Below, one piece after another: positions 1 through 9,440 of a DNA stretch of 64,000 bases. The stretch is taken from contig NZ_JACVEL010000004.1 in NCBI RefSeq assembly GCF_014518315.1, positions 62,001-126,000 of the forward strand. Reading direction: 5' to 3'. The notes under the pieces were generated by a model. The model worked only from the letters and a program-made list of their open reading frames with translations. It was not told the DNA's origin and made no database searches. The DNA comes from Taishania pollutisoli. Lineage in GTDB: Bacteria; Bacteroidota; Bacteroidia; Flavobacteriales_D; Crocinitomicaceae. The stretch's first letter is position 1. The number at the start of each line of letters is the position of its first letter. The position numbers and the translations under genes were made by a program.

Positions 1-1
1 G

Positions 2-385
2 GTTCTCAAAAATATATGGCAGGGATCGTTCCCGGAATATAATTCTGCAGAAGATGGTTTTGAAAGAACTGCCCCGGTAGGAAGTTTTCTTGCCGGGAAA
101 CTGGGGTTGTTCGACATGCCGGGAAATGTGTGGGAGTGGTGCCGGGACCCTTATCATCAGCATGCGTATACATTTGCAAAAAAGTGGAAAGTCGATTCCT
201 CACAACCGCTTGTGCCGAACTATTTTGATGAACAATCTCCTCATGAAGAAACGCGGGTCATTCGTGGAGGTTCTTTCTTATGTGCCGAAAATTACTGTAA
301 AGGTTATGAACCGGCTCAGCGGATGCGTTCTTCCGTCAAGATGACCTTTTCACACATTGGATTCAGGTGTGTCAAAGGGAAGTGA
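2..385 (+). CDS. Formylglycine-generating enzyme family protein (3' part)
   Basis: Only the last 127 residues lie in the window; the frame is open to the left edge. The fragment is the C-terminal half of an FGE-sulfatase (SUMF1-like) domain. It shows GNVWEW, then RGGSF, then C-A-E-N-Y-C, then a terminal GFRC. The two cysteines, five residues apart after RGGSF, match the copper-binding active-site pair of true formylglycine-generating enzymes, which oxidise a cysteine of sulfatases to formylglycine. Many Bacteroidota relatives (GldJ/GldK-type and other SUMF1-like proteins) lack this pair, so this copy looks catalytically competent. The N-terminus, including any signal peptide, is outside the window. 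Its TGA stop abuts the stop codon of the convergent DnaJ-domain gene. The family is sure; the substrate is unknown. Confidence 0.85.
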   Translation, partial: VLKNIWQGSFPEYNSAEDGFERTAPVGSFLAGKLGLFDMPGNVWEWCRDPYHQHAYTFAKKWKVDSSQPLVPNYFDEQSPHEETRVIRGGSFLCAENYCKGYEPAQRMRSSVKMTFSHIGFRCVKGK

Positions 386-1189
386 TTACTTCCCGGAGAG
401 TAAAAACTCGTATGCCTCCTGAATTTCCAGAAAACGCTGATTGGCCTGCTTCTGTTGTTCTTTGGATTCATTCACATACTTATCGGGATGGTAACGTTTT
501 ACCAACTGCCGGTAGCGTTGTTTGATTTCTTTTTCATCAGCAGATTCATTCACACCGAGGATATCGGCATATTTTTTTCGCTGTGAAACACCAGTAGAAC
601 CAGATGCTGTACGTTGCTGTTCCTGGTTATTGGCGTGTGTTGCCCTTTCTTTTTGATAGAATAAGATGCATTCTTCCAGAAAGGCTGCTTCCAGCTGAAG
701 ATTTTTTGTAAAAACTTTTAATGCCGTATATTCTTTTGGTTTTAGAAGTTTATCAATGTGACAGAGCCCGACTAAAAACTGAACGAGTTGCTTTTTTTGC
801 TGTTCGCGTGCATGTTGGTTGACCCAGTTAACAACAGATACCGGTTCTATCGGGTAGTGAAAGTTACGGTCAATGATATCATCAAAGTGATCTGGTGAAC
901 CTTTGAACTGCCGGATGAAAAAGGATCTTAAATAGGCAATCTTTTGCATTTGATGATACCGGTCAATGGTAATCAGGTAAACGGTAAGACAGGAATATGC
1001 TTCCATCAGATGTGCCGTTGTGAATGTTAAATCAGCAGGGAATATACCTTTTCTCCAGATGCGTATTTTCCAATTTTTGTACCAGATGTATCCAACAAAA
1101 GCAATAATCGGGATTGCGAATCCGATAATGATTTCCCATGTTTTATCTGCCTTGGAAGCTTCATAACGGGAATATTGTTGTGTAGACAT
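386..1189 (-). CDS. Membrane-anchored DnaJ-domain (DjlA-like) protein
   Basis: A 267-residue protein with one membrane segment near the N-terminus (about residues 18-37), a helical TerB/DjlA-like middle region, and a J domain at the C-terminus (about 205-267) carrying the HPD motif at 234-236. J domains stimulate the ATPase of Hsp70/DnaK, so this is probably a membrane-bound co-chaperone. The C-terminal J domain after a TerB-like region is the DjlA arrangement. I chose the ATG at 1189; the frame also runs to a TTG at 1228, which would add 13 residues. It converges on the FGE gene with abutting stops. The client proteins are unknown. Confidence 0.75.
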   Translation of the reverse strand: MSTQQYSRYEASKADKTWEIIIGFAIPIIAFVGYIWYKNWKIRIWRKGIFPADLTFTTAHLMEAYSCLTVYLITIDRYHQMQKIAYLRSFFIRQFKGSPDHFDDIIDRNFHYPIEPVSVVNWVNQHAREQQKKQLVQFLVGLCHIDKLLKPKEYTALKVFTKNLQLEAAFLEECILFYQKERATHANNQEQQRTASGSTGVSQRKKYADILGVNESADEKEIKQRYRQLVKRYHPDKYVNESKEQQKQANQRFLEIQEAYEFLLSGK

Positions 1190-1303
1190 GATTGAATCAA
1201 TCAGGTGTATGAGTAGATCGTCTTCCAAGTTAATGTATTAATATTGAACCTGGGCACTAAATTATAAAAAGGAGTAGATAATAGTAGCATTTGACGGCTA
1301 TTT

Positions 1304-1343
1304 AAAAAAAACACCTCCATGAAATTTTGGTATACATGGAGGT
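1304..1343 (-). terminator. Rho-independent terminator of the small lipoprotein gene
   Basis: Arms 1313-1321 (acctccatg) and 1335-1343 (catggaggt) form a perfect 9-bp stem with a 13-nt loop. On the minus strand the stem is followed by a run of eight T (plus-strand A run 1304-1311). It lies just downstream of the 1386-1643 gene and upstream of the DnaJ-domain gene. Confidence 0.8.
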
Positions 1344-1385
1344 ATTCAAGATAAGGTGACACAAAAGTTGTGTTAACTACGAATA

Positions 1386-1643
1386 TTAACTCTCACTAAC
1401 AGAGCAACTAATGGAAATGTTTCCGTTATCTTTACTTAAAGTCGATTCATTTTGGCTGCAGCTTGCCTTCACGTCATCTTCTTTTGCTTTTTTGAATGTG
1501 TACGTTTCCGTTACCTCATAATACGTGTTATTGTCGCCATCTCCTTTTCCCGTACATTGGCACGTGTAGTCTTTTTTACATGAAACGAGTAACATCATTC
1601 CTCCCAAAAGAGCGAAAGTCATTTTTAATCCATTTTTTTTCAT
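1386..1643 (-). CDS. Small cysteine-containing lipoprotein, unknown function
   Basis: An 85-residue protein that begins with a charged n-region, a hydrophobic stretch and the lipobox L-V-S-C at about residues 19-22, so it should be lipidated and exported. The mature part is short, starts K-K-D-Y-T-C-Q-C and contains four more cysteines besides the lipidated one, which could form disulfides in the periplasm or at the surface. I do not recognise a family. It has its own terminator downstream, and the bases from 1644 to 1880 on its upstream side show nothing else that I can name, so it is probably a single-gene unit. Confidence 0.65.
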   Translation of the reverse strand: MKKNGLKMTFALLGGMMLLVSCKKDYTCQCTGKGDGDNNTYYEVTETYTFKKAKEDDVKASCSQNESTLSKDNGNISISCSVSES

Positions 1644-1880
1644 AAAAATTCGGTTATATAATAATTGATTAATAAAGTGCTAAGTTAGACCATACCGAAA
1701 AATACCTCTGTTTTTTTGACAGACAAAAGGTAGACATCCGAGATACGTGTTAAAAATCAAGAAAATACTGTGCGTGATTTACTAAGAAAAACCAGCGACC
1801 AACCCTGATAATTTACTTTTTTCACCTTCAAATTACTGTAGGGAATAATGATGGGCATTGAAGTGAAAGATAGGTTAATA

Positions 1881-1912
1881 AAAAACCCGGCAAATTTACA
1901 TGCCGGGTTTTT
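1881..1912 (-). terminator. Terminator after purS
   Basis: Arms aacccggca (1884-1892) and tgccgggtt (1901-1909) enclose an 8-nt loop and are flanked by A and T runs on both sides, so the structure could work in either direction. It sits 22 bp after the purS stop on the minus strand. Confidence 0.85.
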
Positions 1913-1934
1913 CAATAAGATATGAATGAAGAAA

Positions 1935-2186
1935 TTATGCTTCCTCTACAACGAATGAATAACTTTCCATGATTTGGTTCGCCAACAGTTTTTTACATGC
2001 TTCTTCTACTTTCTGCGCAGCAACGTCTTTTGAATCAGCTTCAACAAATAAACGGATATGACGTCCGATACGCACACCATCAATTTCAGGCAACCCGATA
2101 CTTTTCATGCTGTTTGTAACTGCTTTTCCCTGTGGATCCAACAATGCGTCCAACGGCATTACGTCTATTTCTGCTTTAAATCTCAT
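1935..2186 (-). CDS. purS: Phosphoribosylformylglycinamidine synthase subunit PurS
   Basis: An 83-residue protein of the usual PurS size. The pattern L-D-P-Q-G-K-A near residue 20, the V-R-I-G-R segment near the middle and the C-terminal L-L-A-N-Q-I-M-E-S-Y are typical. PurS is the small cytosolic subunit that bridges PurL and PurQ in the ATP-dependent conversion of FGAR to FGAM in purine synthesis. Its presence implies that the genome uses the three-subunit PurSQL enzyme rather than one large PurL; purL and purQ are not in the window. The gene overlaps the upstream pssA by 4 bp (ATGA), so the two are translationally coupled, and a strong terminator follows. Confidence 0.85.
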   Translation of the reverse strand: MRFKAEIDVMPLDALLDPQGKAVTNSMKSIGLPEIDGVRIGRHIRLFVEADSKDVAAQKVEEACKKLLANQIMESYSFVVEEA

Positions 2187-2989
2187 GCTGCGTGTTTTTT
2201 TCGTTTATTTTCAATAACTGATAAAATCAGGTACAAAATTATAATAATTGGAATAGCCCAGGCAAATAAAATCGGAATTAATATCAAACAACACCCCAAA
2301 AAGATAAATTTTATCTCATTTCCGTTCCATTTGAAGTGCTTAAATTTCAATGAAAATAAAGGTAACTCTGCAATTAATAAAACCGACATGAGTGTCGTAA
2401 TTGAAATCAGTACCCAGGGAGTTAGCACAGTGTTTAAAACGTTATTTTCTATCCCTGCATTGTAATAATACGCGATCAACAGTGGAAAGGATGTAAAGAA
2501 AATGGTATTGGCAGGTGTCGGTAATCCGATAAAACTCTCCGACTGGCGGGTGTCAATGTTGAACTTTGCCAGGCGAAACAAAGAGAAAAACGGAATAATC
2601 AATCCGGAAAAACACAGGTAATTAACAGCGCTCCAATCTCCGCTGACAATCGGGGAGAAGAAAGCAGTAACGCTCATGAACACTTGTTCAGACAAAGAAA
2701 GGTCATATTTTATACTTAGCCCTCCCTGCGTTTGGATGATCAGTAATACACAGACCAGAATCCCGGGAGCAACGCCAAATGTAACCATATCAGCAAGTGA
2801 ATCCAACTGTTTTCCCAGCTCACTCATTTGGTTGAGTTTCCGTGCGATGAAACCGTCCAGGAAATCCAGAACAGCAGCCAGGTAAATAAGATAGCAGGCG
2901 ATTTCCAGCTGACCGGAAAACACCATGAAGATGGATGAAATACCGCAAAGGAGATTTCCTGCGGTCATTAAATTGGGTAAATTGAACAT
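2183..2989 (-). CDS. pssA: CDP-diacylglycerol--serine O-phosphatidyltransferase
   Basis: A polytopic CDP-alcohol phosphatidyltransferase with the family signature D-G-x2-A-R-x8-G-x3-D-x3-D, visible as DGFIARK followed by G and the two spaced aspartates. It catalyses CDP-diacylglycerol plus serine to phosphatidylserine, the precursor of phosphatidylethanolamine, at the inner membrane. The long stretch of membrane helices after the signature and the N-terminal N-L-P-N-L-x-T-x-x-N-L-L-C-G pattern favour PssA over PgsA. I chose the ATG at 2989, which gives the usual short N-terminus; an ATG at 3010 would add seven residues. It is the first gene of a pssA-purS unit and is divergent from porV2. Confidence 0.82.
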   Translation of the reverse strand: MFNLPNLMTAGNLLCGISSIFMVFSGQLEIACYLIYLAAVLDFLDGFIARKLNQMSELGKQLDSLADMVTFGVAPGILVCVLLIIQTQGGLSIKYDLSLSEQVFMSVTAFFSPIVSGDWSAVNYLCFSGLIIPFFSLFRLAKFNIDTRQSESFIGLPTPANTIFFTSFPLLIAYYYNAGIENNVLNTVLTPWVLISITTLMSVLLIAELPLFSLKFKHFKWNGNEIKFIFLGCCLILIPILFAWAIPIIIILYLILSVIENKRKKHAA

Positions 2990-3127
2990 TTCGTGTGCTA
3001 AAATACACATTTACATGTGTCGTTTTCAACGAATAGATATATTTTTGTGCGATAAATTGAATAAATAGACCTGTCAACACAATTTTTTTAAAAAAAGGAT
3101 GTTAATAGTCAGGTGAAAATTATACTT

Positions 3128-4222
3128 ATGACTCATCGTATCATTGCTTTGGCAATCATCCTGTTATCAACTACTGCATACACGCAGACGGTTGCACCTA
3201 AATACTCCAATGAGTTTTTAGCCATTGGTGTCGGTGCAGATGCACTTGGACTGGGAAATGCTGTCGTTGCCAATACCGGGAACGTGATGTCAGGCTATTG
3301 GAATCCTGCCGGATTGACCCGTGTTGATAAGTGGCTGGACGTCGGGTTGATGCACAGCGAGTATTTTGCCGGAATTGCGAAGTATGATTACCTGGGATTA
3401 GCACACAAAATTGATCAAAAAAGCGCCATTGCCTTTTCAGCCATCCGTTTCGGTGTGGATGATATTCCCAATACAACCCAATTAATCGATAACAACGGGA
3501 ACGTTGACTACGATAAAATCACCACGTTTACAGCTGCAGATTATGCGTTTTTACTGTCTTATGCGCGAAAGCTGAAAGTGGAAGGACTCAGTTTGGGAGG
3601 TAGCTTTAAAGTCGTGTACAGAAAAGTAGGGGATTTTGCCAAAAGCTGGGGGTTCGGACTGGATGCAGGGTTGCAGTATCAACGCGGGCAACACTGGAAG
3701 TTTGGCGCTGTACTTCGCGACGCTACATCTACCTTTAACGCCTGGATGTTTACATTGGATGACGCTACAAAAGAAGTATTTGAGCGCACCAACAACGAAA
3801 TACCGCAAAACGGACTGGAATTAACCATGCCGCGTTTGATCATCGGTTCGTATGCCAAATATCCGTTGGGGAAAAAAGGAATTTACTTTGCCGGGGAAAT
3901 CAATGCTGACATTACCACGGACGGTCGCCGGAATACAGTAATTCGCTCAGGGGTGTTTTCTGTGGATCCGAAGATGGGAATCGAATTCGGGTTTAAAAAT
4001 TATGTTGCCGTACGTGCAGGAATCACCAATATGCAATTCGTGAAGAACTTTGATGATAGTAAATCCTTTAACGTTCAGCCGAATATCGGAATCGGATTAA
4101 ACTTAAAAAGCGTATATTTGGATTACGCATTTACAGATATCGGTGATGCCTCCGTTGCGTTGTATTCACATGTGGTATCGTTGCGTGTTGTATTGAACAA
4201 ACCCAAATCGATGACCAAATGA
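3128..4222 (+). CDS. porV2: T9SS outer-membrane protein PorV2-like
   Basis: A protein of about 364 residues with a signal peptide (M-T-H-R, a hydrophobic core, cleavage near T-Y-A-Q-like residues 19-20), followed by the PorV/PorQ/LptO start: a segment with G-A-D-A-L-G-L-G-N-A and then S-G-Y-W-N-P-A-G-L. The remainder alternates as expected for a FadL-like outer-membrane barrel. PorV family proteins shuttle T9SS cargo and anchor the PorU sortase at the surface. The start could instead be the GTG at 3113, five codons upstream; no clear ribosome-binding site decides between them. Its stop overlaps the porU2 start by 4 bp, so the two are coupled. The PorV2 name rests on the partnership with the very long PorU-like gene that follows. 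Confidence 0.8.
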   Translation: MTHRIIALAIILLSTTAYTQTVAPKYSNEFLAIGVGADALGLGNAVVANTGNVMSGYWNPAGLTRVDKWLDVGLMHSEYFAGIAKYDYLGLAHKIDQKSAIAFSAIRFGVDDIPNTTQLIDNNGNVDYDKITTFTAADYAFLLSYARKLKVEGLSLGGSFKVVYRKVGDFAKSWGFGLDAGLQYQRGQHWKFGAVLRDATSTFNAWMFTLDDATKEVFERTNNEIPQNGLELTMPRLIIGSYAKYPLGKKGIYFAGEINADITTDGRRNTVIRSGVFSVDPKMGIEFGFKNYVAVRAGITNMQFVKNFDDSKSFNVQPNIGIGLNLKSVYLDYAFTDIGDASVALYSHVVSLRVVLNKPKSMTK

Positions 4223-7200
4223 TTCGACTGCTACACAACACTATTTTCACTGTTTTATTGGTACTGTTCATGTACCCGGATGTGGCGTTTGCCCAATCGT
4301 ACGGGAATGAGTGGATCAATTTCAATCAACGTTATTATAGTTTTCCTGTAGCACACACCGGGTTGAAAAGAATCAATTACGACGACCTGAACAATGCCGG
4401 TATTCCGGTCGGTTCATTTTCACACCAGCAAATTCAGCTATTCGGCCGGCAGAAAGAAGTTCCGATCTGGGTAGAAACCAACGGAGACGGAACCTTTGAT
4501 TCGGGAGATTACATTTTGTTTTACGCAGAGCGCAATGACGGTTGGCTGGACTCCATGCTGTACCTCGATCCGTCAAAAGCTGCAAACCCCGCTGTTAGCT
4601 TGTTCAATGACACGATTTATTATTTTTTTACGTGGAATAACCAAACCAATAATTTACGGTTTACAGAAGAATTGAGCGCCGATTATGCCAATTACACACC
4701 AGTAAATTATGTATGGGATAAATACGAACAAGGATATCAAAACTCATACCTGGAGGGAGAACGATTACAATCCCTTTTGTCCAGCGCATTTTATGTGGCG
4801 GGAGAAGGATATGGATTGGCGCAGGTAAACGGAGTCAATGGATACAACCTCGATCTTACGGCCCAGACACCGTATCCCTATACAGCTCCCGGAAGCCCGA
4901 ACGCACGCTTCAAAGGGTTGGTGACGACAACAGCAAGTTCACCGGTCGCTCAGAGTGGTGATCCGAATCACCACACCCAATGGAGAATTAACGGACAATT
5001 AGTCTATGACCAAACCGGGTTTGGTTGTATACAATTCAAAGCAGATCTGCCGTTCTCCAGTGCGGGAATGACACATACCACAGACCTGGACTGGACAATT
5101 GTCGGGGACCTGCCGGTGGAGACCATGTATCAATCCCTGACATATTGGTCGATCGATTATCCAAGAATCCCGAACTTCAATGGGGCTACACGATTTAAAA
5201 TCCGTGTAGAAAACGGTTCCCAGGCAAAGAATCGCATAGACTATACGGCATTGGGAGTTGCAAATCCCGTTATTTTCAGTTTCGGATCTTCTCCACGACG
5301 TATTTATCCGCAAACCAACGGCGGGTCTCAGGTAATCCTGTTTCCCAATAATTCCGGTGAAAATTATTCGGAAATTGTAGCACATGACCTCAATAGTGCG
5401 CAAATAATTACCGGGTTTTCTCCTGTTAATACAACAGGTTTTTTTACCGATTATGCCAATTTAAGTCATGAACGGGCGTACATCATTGTGTACCATCCGA
5501 GTTTATACCCGGCTTCAAATCAGTACAGAATGTACCGCCAGAGTATCAGCGGAGGTGGCTACAATGTGGTGATGGCCAACATAGAAGAGTTGTATCTCCA
5601 GTACGGGGGAGGAATCAAACAACACATCAACGGAATCCGGAGATTTGCACTGCATTCATATGATTTGTCTACACAAAAACCGGAGGCGTTGCTGTTATTG
5701 GGGAAAGGATTGTATCCGACCATTGCCAGGGGGAATGCATTTAGTCAAAACCTGATTCCGACATTCGGAGTTCCCGCTTCAGATATCCTGATTACATCCA
5801 ACTTGCCCGGAACATCATTGTGGAAGCCACTCATTCCGACAGGTCGGCTCTCTGTTAATACGGAAGCGGGTATCCTGAACTACCTGGATAAGATTACAGC
5901 ATATGAAAGCAACCAAAATCAGAATGATGTCTATGATACACCAAGTAAAGACTGGCAGAAACACATCATTCACCTGATTGGCGGAACCGACTTATCCCAG
6001 CAAGCGTCCTTTAATGCACAGATGGAGATTATGAAAATCAAAGCCGAAGGAGACCGGTTTGGTGGAAAAGTACACACCTTGAAGCGCGAATCAGATGATC
6101 CGATTCCTCCGACTCAACTGCAGGACATTATGACCCGTATCGCGAATGGAGTTTCGGTGATGACCTATTACGGACACAAGGGGGTAACCAATTCCGGTTT
6201 CGAAATCAACCTGGATGACTTACAAAACTGGAACAATACGAACAAATATCCGTTGATGATTGCCAACTCGTGTTATAATGGAGACCTTTTTGAGTTGGGA
6301 TTGGGCTCTTCTTCCGAATACTTTGTCAATACGCCGAACCTGGGTGCAATTGGTTACATTTCTTCCGTAAGTACGGGATTTCACCCGATGGTAGGAGTTT
6401 ACAGCAATGAATTGTACAAGCAATTCACGCGGATTTCTTATTCTGAATCGATTGCTAAAAATATGTCGAATGCAATTGATACCCTGGAGTCTCCGGGGAA
6501 TATGTATATGGAGGTAACAGCGACACAGATGTTATTGAACGGGGATCCGGCATTAAAAGTCAATTACCACAACCGGCCTGAGATCGAATTACTGGAACAA
6601 AACATTTTCTTCAAACCGGATTACGTCGATTTGAATACAGACAGTATTGAAATGCACATTGCCCTGAAAAATCTGGGGAGCTCTATTATTGATTCATTCA
6701 CCATCGAAATCGCCAGAAATTTTCCGGGAAGCGACATTGATTCAATCTACCATGTAAAAAGAGGGCAGCTTCATTATACAGACACAATAAAGATTAAATT
6801 TCCGTTACAACCGGGTATTGCTGCCGGATTAAACGTATTTGATGTAAAAGTGGATATTCCGAGCTTTATTCCGGAACAATACGATGAGATTTACAATAAC
6901 CAGGTGATTAAGAATTATTTTCTGAACCTGGACGGAATCGTTCCCGTTGTTCCCTATGAATTTGCGGTTGTCCCCTACGATACAATTACATTGAAAGCAT
7001 CGACAATTAATCCGATTGCCGAATACAATACGTATCGTTTCCAGATTGATACAACAGATTTGTTCAACAGTCCGTTCCTTAAAAACGCGGTTGTTTCAGG
7101 ATTGGGTGGCGTAAAAGAGGTCAAACCAAATCAATGGAATAGTCCGTTGCAACTACAAGATAGTATGGTGTATTTCTGGAGGGTTGCTGTTGACGAACCA

Positions 7201-9327
7201 AACCCGTTGTGGAAAGAAAGCTCATTTCAATACATTCAAGGAAAATCCGGATGGGGGCAGGATCATTTCTTTCAGTTTAAGAAAAACACATTCTCAAATG
7301 TCAATTACGTGCGTGCGGACCGCTTAAGGGAATGGAACCCGGATTCAGTTTTACTATCAGTTGATGTATATCCGGATGTATCATTGGAGAACGCGTATTA
7401 CATCAACGGAACTCAAATGGATTATGGTGTTTGTACATGGACACCACCGCTTCATGTGGTTGTCATTGATCCGATCACCTTTGAACCGTGGGGAACTAAT
7501 TACAATGGTGCCAATCCTGATCACGACTTCGGAAATGTATTGTGCAGGGGGCGGGTAGAGAAATTTTTTATCTTCAACCAGGATAATCCGGCACATCTTC
7601 AATCGTTTCAGAACATGGTGCTAAATGAGGTTCCGGATGGTCATTACTTATTGATTTATGCTCCGATCATGGGATATTACAGTTCTTGGAATGCATTGGA
7701 TTCTGCGAACATGTACCAGACATTTGCCGCATTGGGTTCTGATAGTATTATTCCCGGCCGTCCAAATCATCCGTTCTCCTTTTTTGTAAGAAAAGGATAC
7801 CCGAATACGGTGGTTGAACGGGTGATTGACCCCACAACCGGTGCAGGTTCCGAAAATGGTTACGCATTTATTCACATGGAAGCATACATGCCGACTTCCA
7901 TCACACAGGGACAAGAGATATCTACGCTGATCGGACCGGCGATGAGGTGGGGAAATGTCTACTGGCGGCAGGAAAGTATTGACCCGATCAACAATACGGA
8001 TACGACCCGCTTGTTGATTCAACCGTATACCTGGAATATGATCCCGGGGCCACCTGTAAACGTGCTGTTCAATAATAACGATTCATTGCTCAACCTGCAG
8101 GGAACGATCAACTCTCAACAGTATCCTTATATACGACTGCGGGCAAATTACAAAGATACAACCAATTATACTCCCGCGCAGGTTGACAGCTGGCACGTGT
8201 TGTATGATCTGGCTCCTGAAGCGGCAATAGACGGAACAAACGGATATTATTTCAGCCATCTGAATGACAGCATTTACGAAGGAGAATCTCTGCGATTCGC
8301 AACAGATATCCGCAATATCTTTGATATTGATATGGACTCACTCCTGGTAAACTATTGGGTGCAGGATAATAACAATGTCAAACATTTCATTGACTATCCG
8401 AGACAAGATTCATTAAGAGTAGGACAAACATTGAGGGATACAATTACGTTTTCTTCCGCAGGTCTTTCAGGGTTTAATTCCTTGTGGGTTGAAGTCAATC
8501 CCTATGTTAACGGCAGCATGTACGTCAAAGACCAGCCAGAGCAGTACCATTTTAACAATATGTTGCAGATTCCGTTTCGTGTAAACGGGGACAATGAAAA
8601 TCCTTTATTGGATGTCACGTTTGACGGAAGGCACATTCTCAACGGAGACATTGTCAATCCCAATGCAGAGATTCTGATTACACTAAAAGATGAAAATCCA
8701 TATATGATTATGGATGAACCTTCCGATACGACACTGTTTGGAATCTACCTGACCGATCCGGCGGGAAATCAGAAGAGAATACCGTTTGTAGACGGGATGG
8801 GAAATACGGTAATGCAATGGCTTCCGGCGGAGAGTACACACAAACGCTTTAAGATTATTTATCCCGCTGCCTTTACAATGGACGGAAAATACAGGTTATT
8901 GGTGCAGGGAGCTGATAAAAGCGGAAACCTTTCGGGAGATTTTCAATACAAAGTGGATTTTGAAGTCATCCGCGCGTCGAGTATCACACACATGATGAAT
9001 TATCCGAACCCGTTTTCTACCAGTACCCGTTTTGTGTTTACACTCACGGGAACAGAAGTACCGGATGATATTATTATCCAGATCATGACTGTTTCCGGAA
9101 GAGTAGTACGTGAAATTACCGAAGACCAGTTAGGTCGCATTTACATTGGAAGAAACGTCACAGAATATGCATGGGACGGCCGCGATGAATTCGGAGACCA
9201 GTTGGCAAATGGTGTTTACCTGTATACCGTAAAAGCGAAAATCAATGGAGAAGACATTGACCACCGGGAATCAGGTGCAGATCAATACTTTAAAAAGAAT
9301 TTCGGTAAAATGTATTTGATGCGATGA
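4219..9327 (+). CDS. porU2: T9SS sortase PorU2-like, C25 (gingipain-type) peptidase
   Basis: A 1702-residue exported protein with a signal peptide ending in A-F-A-Q near residue 26. The C25 caspase-like domain lies in the first half and has an intact dyad: His653 in Y-Y-G-H-K-G and Cys685 in A-N-S-C-Y-N-G. PorU enzymes cleave the C-terminal signals of T9SS cargo and transfer the cargo to A-LPS. This copy is several hundred residues longer than classical PorU, with a long Ig-like tail. The end (about 1595-1702) holds Y-P-N-P-F and a FlgD/type A-like fold. The coupling with porV2 supports a sortase-carrier pair at the outer surface. The catalytic residues are seen directly; the substrate range is inferred. 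Confidence 0.83.
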   Translation: MIRLLHNTIFTVLLVLFMYPDVAFAQSYGNEWINFNQRYYSFPVAHTGLKRINYDDLNNAGIPVGSFSHQQIQLFGRQKEVPIWVETNGDGTFDSGDYILFYAERNDGWLDSMLYLDPSKAANPAVSLFNDTIYYFFTWNNQTNNLRFTEELSADYANYTPVNYVWDKYEQGYQNSYLEGERLQSLLSSAFYVAGEGYGLAQVNGVNGYNLDLTAQTPYPYTAPGSPNARFKGLVTTTASSPVAQSGDPNHHTQWRINGQLVYDQTGFGCIQFKADLPFSSAGMTHTTDLDWTIVGDLPVETMYQSLTYWSIDYPRIPNFNGATRFKIRVENGSQAKNRIDYTALGVANPVIFSFGSSPRRIYPQTNGGSQVILFPNNSGENYSEIVAHDLNSAQIITGFSPVNTTGFFTDYANLSHERAYIIVYHPSLYPASNQYRMYRQSISGGGYNVVMANIEELYLQYGGGIKQHINGIRRFALHSYDLSTQKPEALLLLGKGLYPTIARGNAFSQNLIPTFGVPASDILITSNLPGTSLWKPLIPTGRLSVNTEAGILNYLDKITAYESNQNQNDVYDTPSKDWQKHIIHLIGGTDLSQQASFNAQMEIMKIKAEGDRFGGKVHTLKRESDDPIPPTQLQDIMTRIANGVSVMTYYGHKGVTNSGFEINLDDLQNWNNTNKYPLMIANSCYNGDLFELGLGSSSEYFVNTPNLGAIGYISSVSTGFHPMVGVYSNELYKQFTRISYSESIAKNMSNAIDTLESPGNMYMEVTATQMLLNGDPALKVNYHNRPEIELLEQNIFFKPDYVDLNTDSIEMHIALKNLGSSIIDSFTIEIARNFPGSDIDSIYHVKRGQLHYTDTIKIKFPLQPGIAAGLNVFDVKVDIPSFIPEQYDEIYNNQVIKNYFLNLDGIVPVVPYEFAVVPYDTITLKASTINPIAEYNTYRFQIDTTDLFNSPFLKNAVVSGLGGVKEVKPNQWNSPLQLQDSMVYFWRVAVDEPNPLWKESSFQYIQGKSGWGQDHFFQFKKNTFSNVNYVRADRLREWNPDSVLLSVDVYPDVSLENAYYINGTQMDYGVCTWTPPLHVVVIDPITFEPWGTNYNGANPDHDFGNVLCRGRVEKFFIFNQDNPAHLQSFQNMVLNEVPDGHYLLIYAPIMGYYSSWNALDSANMYQTFAALGSDSIIPGRPNHPFSFFVRKGYPNTVVERVIDPTTGAGSENGYAFIHMEAYMPTSITQGQEISTLIGPAMRWGNVYWRQESIDPINNTDTTRLLIQPYTWNMIPGPPVNVLFNNNDSLLNLQGTINSQQYPYIRLRANYKDTTNYTPAQVDSWHVLYDLAPEAAIDGTNGYYFSHLNDSIYEGESLRFATDIRNIFDIDMDSLLVNYWVQDNNNVKHFIDYPRQDSLRVGQTLRDTITFSSAGLSGFNSLWVEVNPYVNGSMYVKDQPEQYHFNNMLQIPFRVNGDNENPLLDVTFDGRHILNGDIVNPNAEILITLKDENPYMIMDEPSDTTLFGIYLTDPAGNQKRIPFVDGMGNTVMQWLPAESTHKRFKIIYPAAFTMDGKYRLLVQGADKSGNLSGDFQYKVDFEVIRASSITHMMNYPNPFSTSTRFVFTLTGTEVPDDIIIQIMTVSGRVVREITEDQLGRIYIGRNVTEYAWDGRDEFGDQLANGVYLYTVKAKINGEDIDHRESGADQYFKKNFGKMYLMR

Positions 9328-9440
9328 GCATTTTACGTGTGGGAAAGAAAGATATTCTTCCGGGAGGATCTTCGGTGTAAGCCAACAGAAAAATATCTTC
9401 TTTTGACCAGGTTGAAATCAGGTAAATAAACGGGTCAATT

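Noticed and set aside
2-385. The FGE-like fragment as GldJ or GldK
   Set aside because: The C-A-E-N-Y-C cysteine pair of real FGEs is present. A final decision needs the missing N-terminal part.
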